NCBI GenBank assembly: GCA_963785755.1
Contig: CAWAXG010000050.1
Location: 124,001 to 188,000, forward strand
Direction: 5' to 3'
DNA length: 64,000 bases
Origin: JACCXG01 sp963785755
Lineage (GTDB): Bacteria > Acidobacteriota > Vicinamibacteria > Vicinamibacterales > 2-12-FULL-66-21
The position numbers and the translations under genes are program-made. Below, in pieces: positions 17,301 through 25,184 of the stretch. Position 1 is the first letter of the stretch. Every line of letters begins with the position of its first letter. The notes under the pieces are model-generated. The model did no database searches. It saw nothing but the letters and a program-made list of their open reading frames with translations, and was not told the origin of the DNA.

Positions 17301-19311
17301 GGTCAGGGGTGCTATTGCGTCGGCCCCGACGGCGTGGCCGTTCATCCGGATGGCACCCGCGTGTACGTGACGAACGAGCTGGAGAACACGGTCACGGTCG
17401 TCGACGCCCTGTCCAATACCGTCGTCACTGCCGTCCCCGTAGGTGCAGGCCCGAGCGCCGTTGCCGTGCATCCGAACGGCAACCGGGTGTACGTGGTGAA
17501 CGGGACCAACCCGACGTCTGTGTCCGTGCTCGACGCGAACACCAACACCGTCTTGGCGACAGTCCCGCTTGGAGCGGGAATACCCCAGGCACGGGGCATC
17601 ACCCTCAGTCCTGATGGTTCGCGCGTCTACGTCACGACCTACGGAACTGGCTTCGTCAAAGTGATCAGTACCGTGACCAACACCGTCGTCGCGACCATCA
17701 CCACTGGGAATATCGGCCTGGGCCTCGACGTCATGCCAAACGGGACCCGGCTCTATGTGGCGACGTACCCGTCGTCCAACTCGGGTTCGACCCCGTACGT
17801 CTCGTTGATCGATACCGCGACCAATTCGGTGATCGGCAACATCTTTGGAATGCCGCAATTCACGAACGACGTCGGCGTGACGCCAGACGGCACGCGCGCG
17901 TACGTCGTCGCGTCGAGCGGGACCCCGGTCATCAGTACCGGCAACCAACACTCAGATCGCGAGCCTGGCGGGTTCCGCGTTCGGTTCCTCGATCGACTTC
18001 ACGCAGGACGGCGCCCGCGCCTACGTCGCCAACTACACCAATGTCGGCATCGTCAACGCGCAAACGAACACGGTGGTGGGCTTCGTCCCGTTCACGGAAG
18101 CCACGCACGGTCGCCCCGTGGCGATTGCGATCGGGCCCGGACCGCTGCGGACACTCTCCGCGAGCGGCAATCTGGATTTCGGGTATCGCTGGGTCGGGTC
18201 ACGAGTCAGTGGCGTCCTCGCGCTCAGCAACGCCGGCAACGCGCCGCTGACGGTGCAGAGCCTGACGCTGCCTGCGGGGTTCACGGCCAACTGGAGCGGC
18301 GGGACGATCGCGCCGCTGGCGGCGCAGCTGATCGAGGTGAGCTTCGAGCCGACCTCGGCCGCCGGCTATGGCGGCGTGATCGCGATCAACGGCAACCACA
18401 CCAGCGGTCCAACGTCGATCGCGGTGTCAGGCACGGGGATCGCCGCACCGTTCGCCGCGACCGATTTCGACAACGACGGCAAGGCGGATATCGGCATTTA
18501 TCGCCGATCGAATGGTCTGTGGGCGCTTGCGCAGTCGGCTGCGGGGTCGCGCGTGCTTCCCTGGGGTGACCCCGGTTCGTGGGACATGCCGGTCGCCGCC
18601 GACTACGACGGTGACGGCAAGGCGGACATCGCCGTCTATCGCCGCACCACCGGAGGCTGGTTCATCCTGCTGTCGGCAACGGGCGCGCCTTGGGTCGTGA
18701 ACTGGGGCGCGCCGTCGGCGGGCGACATACCGGTACCCGCGGACTATGACGGCGATGGCAAGGCGGACATCGCGGTGTTCCGGCGCAACAGCGGCGAGTG
18801 GTTCATCCTGAAATCGTCCAACCACGCCCTGCTCCACGTGCCGTGGGGCGCGCCGGCGCTCGGGGACGTGCCCGTTCCGGCTGATTACGACGGCGACGGC
18901 CGCGCCGACATCGGCGTGCATCGACTGACGACCGGCGAGTGGTTCGTCAGCCGCTCGAGCAACGGGTCGCTGCTCCACGTCACGTGGGGATCGGCCACCT
19001 TCGGCGACGTGCCGGTCGTCGGCGACTACGACGGCGACGGGAAGGCGGACGTGGGCGTCTATCGATCCAGAACCGGCGAGTGGTTCGTGATCCGATCGTC
19101 CAACGGAAGTCTCCTGGCGGCGCAGTGGGGAGCGCCCGCACTGGGAGACCTGGCGGTTCCCGGCGACTACGATGGGGACGGCCGGACGGATGTCGCGGTG
19201 TATCGCGCAGCCACGGGCGAGTGGTTCATCGTCCGCTCGTCGAACGGGAGCCTGCTGCACGCCGCGTGGGGCGCGCCGGGACTCGGAGACTCGCCGCACC
19301 AGTATCAATGA
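14352..19311 (+). CDS. Giant secreted M4 (thermolysin-like) metallopeptidase, frame broken by four one-base insertions
   Basis: Read as one gene this encodes ~1651 residues once four extra bases are discounted (4960 minus 4 is an exact multiple of three). Domains in order: Arg-rich signal sequence (RRHVLRAGALLAMLGAS), FTP propeptide-like region, M4 catalytic domain with zinc site H380-E-L-T-H384 and E404 in INESLSD (20 residues on, as in thermolysin), a beta-sandwich (~580-750), two TIG/IPT domains, YVTN-type beta-propeller repeats, a choice-of-anchor-D-like domain and six FG-GAP units. The shifts lie near 14630-14650, at 16691-16693 (extra C), in the C5 run 16887-16891 and at 17940-17941 (extra G). 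All move the frame the same way. Assembly error and real decay both remain possible. Confidence 0.8.
14698..16830 (+). CDS. Readable fragment of the M4 protease: catalytic domain
   Basis: Longest uninterrupted reading frame of the broken M4 gene. It begins at an internal GTG (MMRYLAACG), so signal peptide and part of the propeptide are missing. It holds the end of the propeptide, the complete zinc protease (GHELTHGVTDF, NESLSDVVGEF, GGVHYNSGINNKAAYLM) and a beta-sandwich ending ...LGWYLDDIRIYQC. The last ~45 residues after VSITGQ are out of frame: the TIG domain continues in the next frame from DTHFAQGV. Confidence 0.75.
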   Translation: MMRYLAACGSLFGLADPATELAVMRTAQLDRLRRVVRLQQRFRGVPILGAELVVHTDAASNILAVAGETLPGLSLSTVPTVDAGTAVTAAVDRVAERYGIDRSALNPGPPELWVYAPSLLGPQIGRTILVWRLDVLHDGIEPVRELVLVDAHQGSVALHFNQIETALNRSTYNAANTSALPGVLVCNETNPTCAGGDADAVAAHTYARDSYDYYASLGRDSLDNAGMPLTSTVHYGPIGYPNAFWNGVQVAYGDGFALSDDVVGHELTHGVTDFTSGLFYYYQSGAINESLSDVVGEFIDQLNGKGDDSAAVRWLLGEDLPGGAIRHMQDPTFSGQPDRMRSALYFTGAGDNGGVHYNSGINNKAAYLMVDGGTFNGQTVTAIGIAKAGRIYYEAQSLLTSGSDYADLHDALFQACAGLVGTGAIVSADCQQVRNATLAVEMHLEPSPGFNPDAPVCAPGQIPAAIFFDDIESGLGSFVTSSSVGPTRWSEVAWYAHSGLRSLYGHDSASGPGDSSIATASPITLPPGAFLHFAHSFGFHTPDRDGGVVEYSIDGGTTWLDAGSLFDANGYRGTIATGFSNPLAGRAAFIGTSHGYGSSRLNLSSLAGQSVRFRWRLGVDTSGFDLGWYLDDIRIYQCSGAEIIGVTPPTGRQGRVGLNVSITGQRHPFRARRDDRELRRGDRGQQRDRHRCHACDRQYHHRVERGAGQP
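17031..18569 (+). CDS. Readable fragment of the M4 protease: TIG end and YVTN propeller
   Basis: Middle piece of the same gene. It opens inside the second TIG domain (HAIAVVSIDAAAAHGPRTV) and runs through a YVTN-type propeller: GVAVHPDGTRVYVTNE, AVAVHPNGNRVYVVNG, GITLSPDGSRVYVTTY and similar blades, each paired with TNTVVATI-like strands. True sequence ends at about 17940 (GTPVIST). The remainder to 18569 is read in the wrong frame over the choice-of-anchor and FG-GAP region. Confidence 0.65.
   Translation: MSVTDPTHAIAVVSIDAAAAHGPRTVTVTTGDEVVTAPGGFLVRPLASNPRVYAYAVGRRLSPSQGGTNGIQTLNVIDTTTNAIVAAIPAGQGCYCVGPDGVAVHPDGTRVYVTNELENTVTVVDALSNTVVTAVPVGAGPSAVAVHPNGNRVYVVNGTNPTSVSVLDANTNTVLATVPLGAGIPQARGITLSPDGSRVYVTTYGTGFVKVISTVTNTVVATITTGNIGLGLDVMPNGTRLYVATYPSSNSGSTPYVSLIDTATNSVIGNIFGMPQFTNDVGVTPDGTRAYVVASSGTPVISTGNQHSDREPGGFRVRFLDRLHAGRRPRLRRQLHQCRHRQRANEHGGGLRPVHGSHARSPRGDCDRARTAADTLRERQSGFRVSLGRVTSQWRPRAQQRRQRAADGAEPDAACGVHGQLERRDDRAAGGAADRGELRADLGRRLWRRDRDQRQPHQRSNVDRGVRHGDRRTVRRDRFRQRRQGGYRHLSPIEWSVGACAVGCGVARASLG
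18073..19311 (+). CDS. Readable fragment of the M4 protease: anchor-type domain and six FG-GAP repeats
   Basis: C-terminal piece of the same gene. It holds the last propeller strands, a ~95-residue choice-of-anchor-D-like immunoglobulin fold (GNLDFGYRWVG ... ITIAVSGTGI-like ending) and then exactly six FG-GAP units, from DFDNDGKADIGIYRR to a final WGAPGLGDSPHQYQ stop. Each unit has a D-x-D-x-D-G calcium loop, a VYR strand, TGEWF and WGxPxxGD. Confidence 0.8.
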   Translation: MVGFVPFTEATHGRPVAIAIGPGPLRTLSASGNLDFGYRWVGSRVSGVLALSNAGNAPLTVQSLTLPAGFTANWSGGTIAPLAAQLIEVSFEPTSAAGYGGVIAINGNHTSGPTSIAVSGTGIAAPFAATDFDNDGKADIGIYRRSNGLWALAQSAAGSRVLPWGDPGSWDMPVAADYDGDGKADIAVYRRTTGGWFILLSATGAPWVVNWGAPSAGDIPVPADYDGDGKADIAVFRRNSGEWFILKSSNHALLHVPWGAPALGDVPVPADYDGDGRADIGVHRLTTGEWFVSRSSNGSLLHVTWGSATFGDVPVVGDYDGDGKADVGVYRSRTGEWFVIRSSNGSLLAAQWGAPALGDLAVPGDYDGDGRTDVAVYRAATGEWFIVRSSNGSLLHAAWGAPGLGDSPHQYQ

Positions 19312-19359
19312 CGGAGCGGATCACAGCGGTTGGATCTCGACCGCCTTAGAGGTCGACAC

Positions 19360-19455
19360 GTGGACTTTGACGGTAGAGTCTCACGCGTGTCGCGGACCGT
19401 GCCCTGGGGGGCGCCTGGTTTCGGAGACATCCCGCTGCGAGTCCGCGTTCGGTAA
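19360..19455 (+). pseudogene. Orphan FG-GAP repeat remnant
   Basis: The bases encode VDFDGRV, then VPWGAPGFGDIPL and a TAA stop. This is the first few residues of an FG-GAP unit joined to the last part of another, with the middle (DxAVYR...TGEWF) missing. It lies 48 bp after the M4 protease stop and is too short to be a gene. It looks like the scar of a collapsed sixth-unit tail. Confidence 0.6.
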
Positions 19456-19469
19456 CCGGAGCGATCCGG

Positions 19470-20374
19470 CTAGGCGCGCGGCCTCGCCACCAGCAGCTTG
19501 AAGTCGCTCGGGAGTACCTGAAGGTCGATCAGCTGATTCTCGTGGTGAATCAACAAGTCGACGATCGATCGATGGTACGCGTTCGCCGGATCGAAGTTGC
19601 CGGCGATGTTCTCGAACACCAGATAGGTCAGCGTGCCGCCCCACGGCTTGTCGGCGATCACGTCGAAGTACTCCCCGAGCACGCGCTCGATGTCCCCTGA
19701 CCGGACCGACTCGGATGGGTCGCCGAGGATCATCTCCTCGACCGTCGGGGCCACCGAGACGGTCTTGAGCCGGCCATCTCCCGCGAGCAGATCGACCCGC
19801 AGCTCCGGCGGCAGCAGCATGATCAGCGTGTCCGCCATCGACTTCTGCCGCGGCGTCCACTGAAACCGTGACGGTCCCACGTACTCGTTCACCATCAGCA
19901 GACCGCCGGGCCGGAGCGCCGCCGCGCACTGGCCGAGGATGTGCTCCAGCTGCTCGATGTGATGGAGCGACTGGAAGAAATAGATGAAGTCAAACGCGTT
20001 CGCCGGGAGCGTGTCGGCGTTCAGATCGGCGGTGGCGTAGGTGGTCGTCGGCGCCAAGCCGCCACGCTCGGTTGCGAGCTCGCGCGCACGCTCCACGGCG
20101 CGCGGGCTGATGTCGAGGCCGGTGAAGGAGCGGAACGTGAAGCCGCAGTCCTTGAGAATGCGATCGAGATGGCCCTCACCGCATCCAAGCGACAGCGCGT
20201 CGCCCGCGAAGCCGCCCTGAAAGTAGTTGTCGCGAAGCCACGTGACCCAGTAGCCGTTGCGATCGCCGGTGACCCGGAAGTTGTGATTGAGGTGGATCTC
20301 GGGAATGCCGGTCCACGAGCGCCTGGTCAGAGCGCGGCCACTGGAACTTCGTCGTCGAGCGGAGGCGATCCCAT
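19470..20374 (-). CDS. Class I SAM-dependent methyltransferase, start region frameshifted
   Basis: A methyltransferase of ~301 residues when one missing base is restored. The clean part reads LSLGCGEGHLDRILKDCGF (SAM motif I), FTGLDISPRAVERAREL, FDFIYFFQSLHHIE and LRPGGLLMVNEYVGPSRFQW. No ATG, GTG or TTG start exists in this frame upstream of motif I; the first start, GTG at 20096, would delete it. In the neighbouring frame an ATG at 20374 gives MGSPPLDDEVPVAAL and joins smoothly to LTRRSWTGIPEIHLNHN if one base is missing near 20326-20330. Substrate unknown; its place beside sugar genes suggests glycan methylation. Confidence 0.75.
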
Positions 20375-20899
20375 CGGGCGGTGACGCGCGTTCGACACAG
20401 GCGCCCGTTCGGGAGCGGCGCCATTCGGACGACGCTCACGGCCGGCGCGGAAGGGCGTCGTCACGGGCCTTCCGGCTGATCGCGCGGCCGGCCCGGCACA
20501 CGGCCAGATGACTCGCCGGCAGAGCCTTCGACTCGTCTTGACAGGAAGCGGCTGCGGTGATGCAGCGGCGTGGGCAGCGGCAATGAAGGGACCAGCCACA
20601 GGTCGTGCGCTTTTCAGTGGAAAATGACGAACGGCCGAAAAGCGAACTGAACGGACGGCCGTATTGCAACTCAACCGTTTGTGCTTTTTACACGTCGTCG
20701 TTCGGATCGCGCGAGACATCGGGGATTTCGCAGGAACTGCCGCGTTGGTATCCCGACAGCCTCGACCCTGCGGCGGGCATTGGGCTACCCGTTCGCATGG
20801 CCTGTGCAGCGTCCTGATGCGCCGGCGTCTCTTCCGTGAAGCCGCCGTCACGGGATACGCTACGACTTTTGCCTCTGGCTGCGACTGACCGAACCGTTC
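20375..20899. other. 525-bp intergenic region between divergent genes
   Basis: No supported gene. The centre (about 20600-20700) is clearly richer in A and T than the flanks, as expected for a promoter region. It holds an inverted repeat ACGGCCG (20631-20637) with CGGCCGT (20656-20662). Confidence 0.5.
20664..20692 (+). promoter_or_regulatory. Candidate promoter for the tylF-rmlDAC group
   Basis: TTGCAA, 17-base spacer, TTTACA, in the AT-rich centre of the intergenic region and just after the 20631-20662 inverted repeat. It would leave a ~200-base leader before 20900. Match to sigma-70 is modest. Confidence 0.25.
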
Positions 20900-21664
20900 A
20901 TGAGCCAACCGTCCGCTGACGCCGCGTCGCTATACCTCGACCTGCTGAAACGATGTCTCACCCGCGTGCTGTTCCCCGACCGCACATTGGACTGGGACCT
21001 GGTCGCCACGCGCCCGCTCGATCCGGCAGTGCGCCTTGACGGCCGCGACTGGCCGACCGAGGCGGAAACGATGGTCGGGCTGAGGCGGCTCGACAACCTG
21101 CAGTCGGCGGTCGTAACGGTGCTTCGTGAGGGCATCCGCGGCGACCTCGTCGAGACCGGGGTCTGGCGAGGCGGATGCGGCATCCTGATGCGCGCCACCC
21201 TGAAGGCGTACGGCGATCGCAGCCGCCGCGTCTGGCTGGCGGATTCGTTCAAGGGTTTGCCCGCGGCCGCGCCGCAGGAGTACCCGCAGGATGCCGGTGA
21301 TCCGCACGCCAGCTTCAGCAGCTATCTCGGCGTGTCGCTGGACGCAGTCAAGGCGGGCTTCGAACGGTACGAACTGCTCGACGATCAGGTGCGGTTCATC
21401 GAGGGATGGTTTCGAGACACGCTGCCGGTCGCGCCGGTCGACGACATCGCCGTGCTGCGTCTCGACGGCGACATGTACGAATCGACGCACGTCGCATTGA
21501 CGCATCTGTACTCGAAGGTCTCGAGGGGAGGATTCCTGATCGTCGACGACTACGGGGCGCTGCCGAACTGCCGGCAGGCCGTCGAAGACTACCGGTCTCA
21601 GCACGGCATCACCGACCCGATCGAGACCGTCGACTGGACCGGTGTCTTCTGGCGCAAGAGTTGA
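20900..21664 (+). CDS. TylF/MycF family sugar O-methyltransferase
   Basis: A 254-residue macrocin-O-methyltransferase-type enzyme. These use SAM and a divalent metal to methylate sugar hydroxyls. Visible are GDLVETGVWRGGCGILM (SAM motif I), VWLADSFKGLP, VAVLRLDGDMYEST-type segment with the metal-binding Asp residues, and FLIVDDYGALPNCRQAVEDY. Length and motif order fit the family well. It starts a same-strand run of tylF-like, rmlD, rmlA and rmlC, which suggests that it caps or decorates rhamnose-containing glycan. Confidence 0.9.
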   Translation: MSQPSADAASLYLDLLKRCLTRVLFPDRTLDWDLVATRPLDPAVRLDGRDWPTEAETMVGLRRLDNLQSAVVTVLREGIRGDLVETGVWRGGCGILMRATLKAYGDRSRRVWLADSFKGLPAAAPQEYPQDAGDPHASFSSYLGVSLDAVKAGFERYELLDDQVRFIEGWFRDTLPVAPVDDIAVLRLDGDMYESTHVALTHLYSKVSRGGFLIVDDYGALPNCRQAVEDYRSQHGITDPIETVDWTGVFWRKS

Positions 21665-21680
21665 CGCGCGCAACCTTGCG

Positions 21681-22571
21681 ATGACGAACGACGGCAGCAC
21701 TGCCCCCGACGCGCGCGCCATGCGCGTGGTGATCACCGGCGCGCACGGCCTGCTCGCGGCCGCGGTGCACAGGGACTTCCAGGCTGCGGGCGCCGAGGTG
21801 ATCGGGTTCGATCGCGCGGCTCTCGACATCACGGACGCCGCGACCGTTTTGAGCCGCCTCACGGCTACGCGCCCGGATGTAGTCGTCAACGGCGTCGCGT
21901 ACAACAACGTCGACGGCGCTGAAAGCGATCCTGTCACCGCGCTCCGGGTCAATGCGATCGGCGTCCGTAATCTTGCCGCGGTCGCCAGGGCGCTCGATGC
22001 CACGCTCGTGCACTACGGCACCGATTTCGTCTTCGACGGAGAGTCCAACCGGCCGTATGTCGAGGACGATCCGCCGAATCCGCGCAGCGTGTATGGTTCG
22101 TCCAAGCTGCTGGGCGAGTGGTTCGCGGTCGACCACCAGAAGTCGTACATGCTCAGGGTCGAGAGCCTGTTCGGCGAGGCCGGGCCTGAGGGCCGCCGGC
22201 ACGGCAGCCTGCATACGATTGTCGCGCGCATCCGCGCCCGCGAGACCACGCCGGTGTTCGTCGATCGCACGGTGTCGCCCGGCTACACGACCGACATCGC
22301 CGCTGCCACCCGCGCGCTGGTGCTCGGCCGCGCGCCGTACGGCATCTACCACTGCGTGAATTCGGGCGCCACGAGCTGGCCGGAGATCGCCACCGAGGCG
22401 TCGCGGCTGCTCGGCATCCCGGTGCAGACCTCTCCAGTGACGCTGGCGAGCATGGCGCTCCCGGCGAAGCGTCCGGTCTACAGCGCCCTCTCGAACGCCA
22501 AGCTGGCGGCAGCGGGCGTGGCGATGCCGACCTGGCAGGACGCCCTCAGGCGTCACCTGGAACGAAGCTGA
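21681..22571 (+). CDS. rmlD: dTDP-4-dehydrorhamnose reductase
   Basis: RmlD (296 residues) performs the last step of dTDP-L-rhamnose synthesis. It shows the NADPH motif GAHGLLA near the N-terminus, the catalytic Tyr138 and Lys142 in YGSSKLLGE, VHYGTDFVFDGE and VSPGYTTDIA. ATG 21681 was chosen; a GTG start at 21642 would overlap the previous gene and an ATG at 21720 would also keep the whole fold. It follows the tylF-like gene by 16 bp. Confidence 0.92.
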   Translation: MTNDGSTAPDARAMRVVITGAHGLLAAAVHRDFQAAGAEVIGFDRAALDITDAATVLSRLTATRPDVVVNGVAYNNVDGAESDPVTALRVNAIGVRNLAAVARALDATLVHYGTDFVFDGESNRPYVEDDPPNPRSVYGSSKLLGEWFAVDHQKSYMLRVESLFGEAGPEGRRHGSLHTIVARIRARETTPVFVDRTVSPGYTTDIAAATRALVLGRAPYGIYHCVNSGATSWPEIATEASRLLGIPVQTSPVTLASMALPAKRPVYSALSNAKLAAAGVAMPTWQDALRRHLERS

Positions 22572-22659
22572 CGGACCGAGAGCAGCGTCGAACGCCGGTA
22601 CCGCTGGTACAATGAGCGCCATTCGCAGCTCTGAGGCCACTCTTTCGCCGACATTCCCG

Positions 22660-23529
22660 ATGATCAAAGGCATAATTCTCGCCGGCGGTTCGGGCTCCCG
22701 CCTGCATCCGATCACGCGCGCCGTCAGCAAGCAGCTCATTCCCATCTACAACAAGCCGCTGCTGTACTACCCGCTCTCGACGCTGATGCTGGCCGGAATC
22801 CGCGACATCCTGATCATCACCACGCCGCACGAGCAGGACAGCTTCACGCGGCTGCTCGGGGACGGGAGCGAGATCGGGTTGAACCTGCATTACGCGGTGC
22901 AGCCCAGGCCAGAGGGCCTGGCCCAGGCGTTCCTCATCGGCCGCGACTTCATCGCGCGGCATCGCTCCGCGCTCGCGCTCGGCGACAACATCTTCTATGG
23001 TGCGCACCTGACCGACCGGCTTCAGAACGCCGTCGCACGCAGCGAGGGCGCCACCGTCTTCGGCTACCGCGTGCGCGATCCCGAGCGGTACGGCGTCGTC
23101 GAGTTCGATCGGAGCGGACGCGTCATCGGCCTGGAAGAAAAGCCGTCACGTCCGGCCTCGCCGTTCGCGGTGACCGGCCTCTACTTCTACGACAATCAGG
23201 TGGTCGAGATCGCGGCGGGGCTGCGGCCCTCGGCGCGGGGCGAGCTGGAGATCACCGACGTCAATCGCGCCTACCTCACGCGGGGGCAGCTTCACGTCGA
23301 CTGCCTGCCGCGAGGGGTCGCGTGGCTGGATACCGGCACGCATGAATCGCTGATCCAGGCCTCGCAGTTCGTCCAGGCCGTCGAGGAGCGCCAGGGGCAG
23401 ATGATCGGCTGCCCGGAAGAAATCGCTTTCCGGATGCAATACATTGATGCGGGACAGCTGGAGCGGCTCGCGCAATCGATGCGCGGCAGCACCTACGGAC
23501 AATACCTGCTCCGGCTCCTGGCCGACTGA
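22660..23529 (+). CDS. rmlA: Glucose-1-phosphate thymidylyltransferase
   Basis: RmlA (289 residues) makes dTDP-glucose from glucose-1-phosphate and dTTP. The start MIKGIILAGGSGSRLHPIT gives the canonical N-terminus; an upstream in-frame ATG at 22612 would add 16 unrelated residues. Other family landmarks are KQLIPIYNKPLLYYPLS, ALGDNIFYG, VVEFDRSGRVIGLEEKP, GLYFYDN and GVAWLDTGTHESL. Length is typical of the long RmlA form. It lies 88 bp after rmlD. Confidence 0.96.
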   Translation: MIKGIILAGGSGSRLHPITRAVSKQLIPIYNKPLLYYPLSTLMLAGIRDILIITTPHEQDSFTRLLGDGSEIGLNLHYAVQPRPEGLAQAFLIGRDFIARHRSALALGDNIFYGAHLTDRLQNAVARSEGATVFGYRVRDPERYGVVEFDRSGRVIGLEEKPSRPASPFAVTGLYFYDNQVVEIAAGLRPSARGELEITDVNRAYLTRGQLHVDCLPRGVAWLDTGTHESLIQASQFVQAVEERQGQMIGCPEEIAFRMQYIDAGQLERLAQSMRGSTYGQYLLRLLAD

Positions 23530-23546
23530 GGTCTGATCGCGGATTC

Positions 23547-24086
23547 ATGCCGTTCTCTTTCGAACCCACCGACCTCCCGGGCGTCGTCATCGTTCAGCCG
23601 ACGGTGTTCGGGGATCATCGCGGCTTCTTCATGGAGACGTACAAGCGGTCCGACTTCGTGGCCGCCGGCATCGACGTCGCCTTCGTGCAGGAGAACCACT
23701 CAATGTCGATGCGGGGAACGCTGCGCGGGCTTCACCTGCAGCGCGAACCGCAGGCGCAAGCCAAGCTCGTGCGCGTCATCGAAGGGGCGATCTTCGACGT
23801 GGCTGCCGACATCCGGCCGGACTCCCCAACGTACGGGCGCTGGGTGAGTACCGTGTTGTCGAGCGAGAACCGCCGCGCGATCTTCATTCCGGCGGGCTAC
23901 GCGCACGGCTTCTGCGTCACGACAGCCGAGGCGCAGGTCATGTACAAGACGTCCGGCGAGTACGCCCCGGAGCTCGAGTGGGGCGTGCGGTGGGACGATC
24001 CGCTTCTCGCGATTCCGTGGCCGGTGGAGGAGCCGCGCCTCTCCGAGCGCGATCGCCGCTGGCCCTATCTCACCGCTGCTCGCTGA
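23547..24086 (+). CDS. rmlC: dTDP-4-dehydrorhamnose 3,5-epimerase
   Basis: RmlC (179 residues) is a cupin epimerase acting on dTDP-4-keto-6-deoxyglucose. The N-terminal GVVIVQPTVFGDHRGFFME, FVQENHSMSMRGTLRGLHLQ with the catalytic His, FDVAADIRPDSPTYGRW, YAHGFCVTT and the late VRWDDPLLAIPWP are all in place. It starts 17 bp after rmlA, so both are probably one transcript. A heptamer repeat begins three bases after its stop and separates it from the convergent rmlB. Confidence 0.96.
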   Translation: MPFSFEPTDLPGVVIVQPTVFGDHRGFFMETYKRSDFVAAGIDVAFVQENHSMSMRGTLRGLHLQREPQAQAKLVRVIEGAIFDVAADIRPDSPTYGRWVSTVLSSENRRAIFIPAGYAHGFCVTTAEAQVMYKTSGEYAPELEWGVRWDDPLLAIPWPVEEPRLSERDRRWPYLTAAR

Positions 24087-24088
24087 AC

Positions 24089-24147
24089 ACGTGCTACGTG
24101 CTGTGTGCTGCGTGCTACGTGCTGCGGCGTTGAACGTGCTACGTGCT
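24089..24147. repeat. ACGTGCT heptamer array between rmlC and rmlB
   Basis: Five seven-base units in register from 24089 (ACGTGCT, ACGTGCT, GTGTGCT, GCGTGCT, ACGTGCT), ten intervening bases, then two more ACGTGCT units at 24134-24147. The array fills the gap between the two convergent genes. It is of the same unit length as the array after pdxA, though the unit differs. Confidence 0.85.
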
Positions 24148-24161
24148 GCGGGCGCGGTCGC

Positions 24162-25184
24162 TCACGGCGCGGTCGTGGTGCGCCAGCCGTAGTTCTGCGT
24201 GTAGTAATCGCGGTAGGCGCCGGACCGAACGCGCGCGATCCAGCCGGCATGGTCCTGATACCATCGCACCGTTCGCGCCAGCCCTTCCTCGAACGGCACT
24301 GCCGGTGCGAATCCGGTATCACGGGCGATCTTGTCGCCTCGCAGCGCGTACCGCCGGTCGTGTCCCGGCCGATCGGTCACGCGCGTGATCAGGTTCTCCG
24401 ATACTCCCACGATCTCGATCACGCGCCTGATGACATCCAGGTTCGGCAGATGACTGGCCCCGGCGACGTTGTAGACCTCGCCCGTCTTTCCATGCTCGAG
24501 CACGGCGAGGATGGCGCGGCAGTGATCGTCGACGTGGAGCCAGTCGCGGACCTGCTGCCCGTCGCCGTAGACTGGAAGAGGCACCCCCTCCAGCGCGTTC
24601 GAGATCATCAACGGGATCAGCTTCTCGGGGAACTGGTATGGGCCGTAGTTGTTCGATGCCCGCGTGATCACGACCGGCAGCCCGTAGGTGCGAACGTAGG
24701 ACAGTGCCAGCAGGTCCGACGCGGCCTTGGAGGCGGCATACGGGCTGCTCGGCTTCAGCGGAAAGGTCTCGTCCGCTTCGAGCGGTTCCTCGATGTCCCC
24801 ATACACTTCGTCGGTAGACACGTGGACGAAGCGGGAGACGCGAGCCGCTCGAGCCGCGTCCAGCAGACGCCCCGTCCCGCGTACGTTGGTGTCGATTACC
24901 GGATCGGGGGACAGGATGCTCCGGTCGACGTGCGATTCCGCCGCGAAATGCACCACGGCATCGACGCCGCCCGCGAACGCCGCCGCGACGCGCGCCTCGT
25001 CGCGGATGTCGCCGTGCACGAACTCATGCCGCGGATGATCCTTGACCTCGGCGAGATTCTCCAGGTTGCCCGCGTAGGTGAGTGCGTCGAACGTCAGGAC
25101 GTGGGCGCCGGCGTGGTGTGCCAGGACATAGCGGACGAACGCGGAGCCGATGAACCCCGCGCCGCCCGTGACGAGCAGCTTCAT
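24162..25184 (-). CDS. rmlB: dTDP-glucose 4,6-dehydratase
   Basis: RmlB (340 residues) converts dTDP-glucose to dTDP-4-keto-6-deoxyglucose. It has the NAD motif GGAGFIGS, HFAAESHVDRSI, HVSTDEVYGDIEE with the Thr-Asp-Glu catalytic set, YAASKAASD (YxxxK), RASNNYGPYQFPEKLIPL and GDGQQVRDWLHVDDHC. It is the last gene of a long minus-strand series and converges on rmlC, so the four rhamnose genes are split between two facing transcripts. The product also feeds 3-amino sugar routes. Confidence 0.96.
   Translation of the reverse strand: MKLLVTGGAGFIGSAFVRYVLAHHAGAHVLTFDALTYAGNLENLAEVKDHPRHEFVHGDIRDEARVAAAFAGGVDAVVHFAAESHVDRSILSPDPVIDTNVRGTGRLLDAARAARVSRFVHVSTDEVYGDIEEPLEADETFPLKPSSPYAASKAASDLLALSYVRTYGLPVVITRASNNYGPYQFPEKLIPLMISNALEGVPLPVYGDGQQVRDWLHVDDHCRAILAVLEHGKTGEVYNVAGASHLPNLDVIRRVIEIVGVSENLITRVTDRPGHDRRYALRGDKIARDTGFAPAVPFEEGLARTVRWYQDHAGWIARVRSGAYRDYYTQNYGWRTTTAP

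Noticed and set aside
20327..20908. 193-codon minus-strand open frame between the methyltransferase and the tylF-like gene
   Set aside because: Arg/Pro-rich with no motif. Only its last ~15 codons, MGSPPLDDEVPVAAL, seem real, as the displaced start of the methyltransferase.
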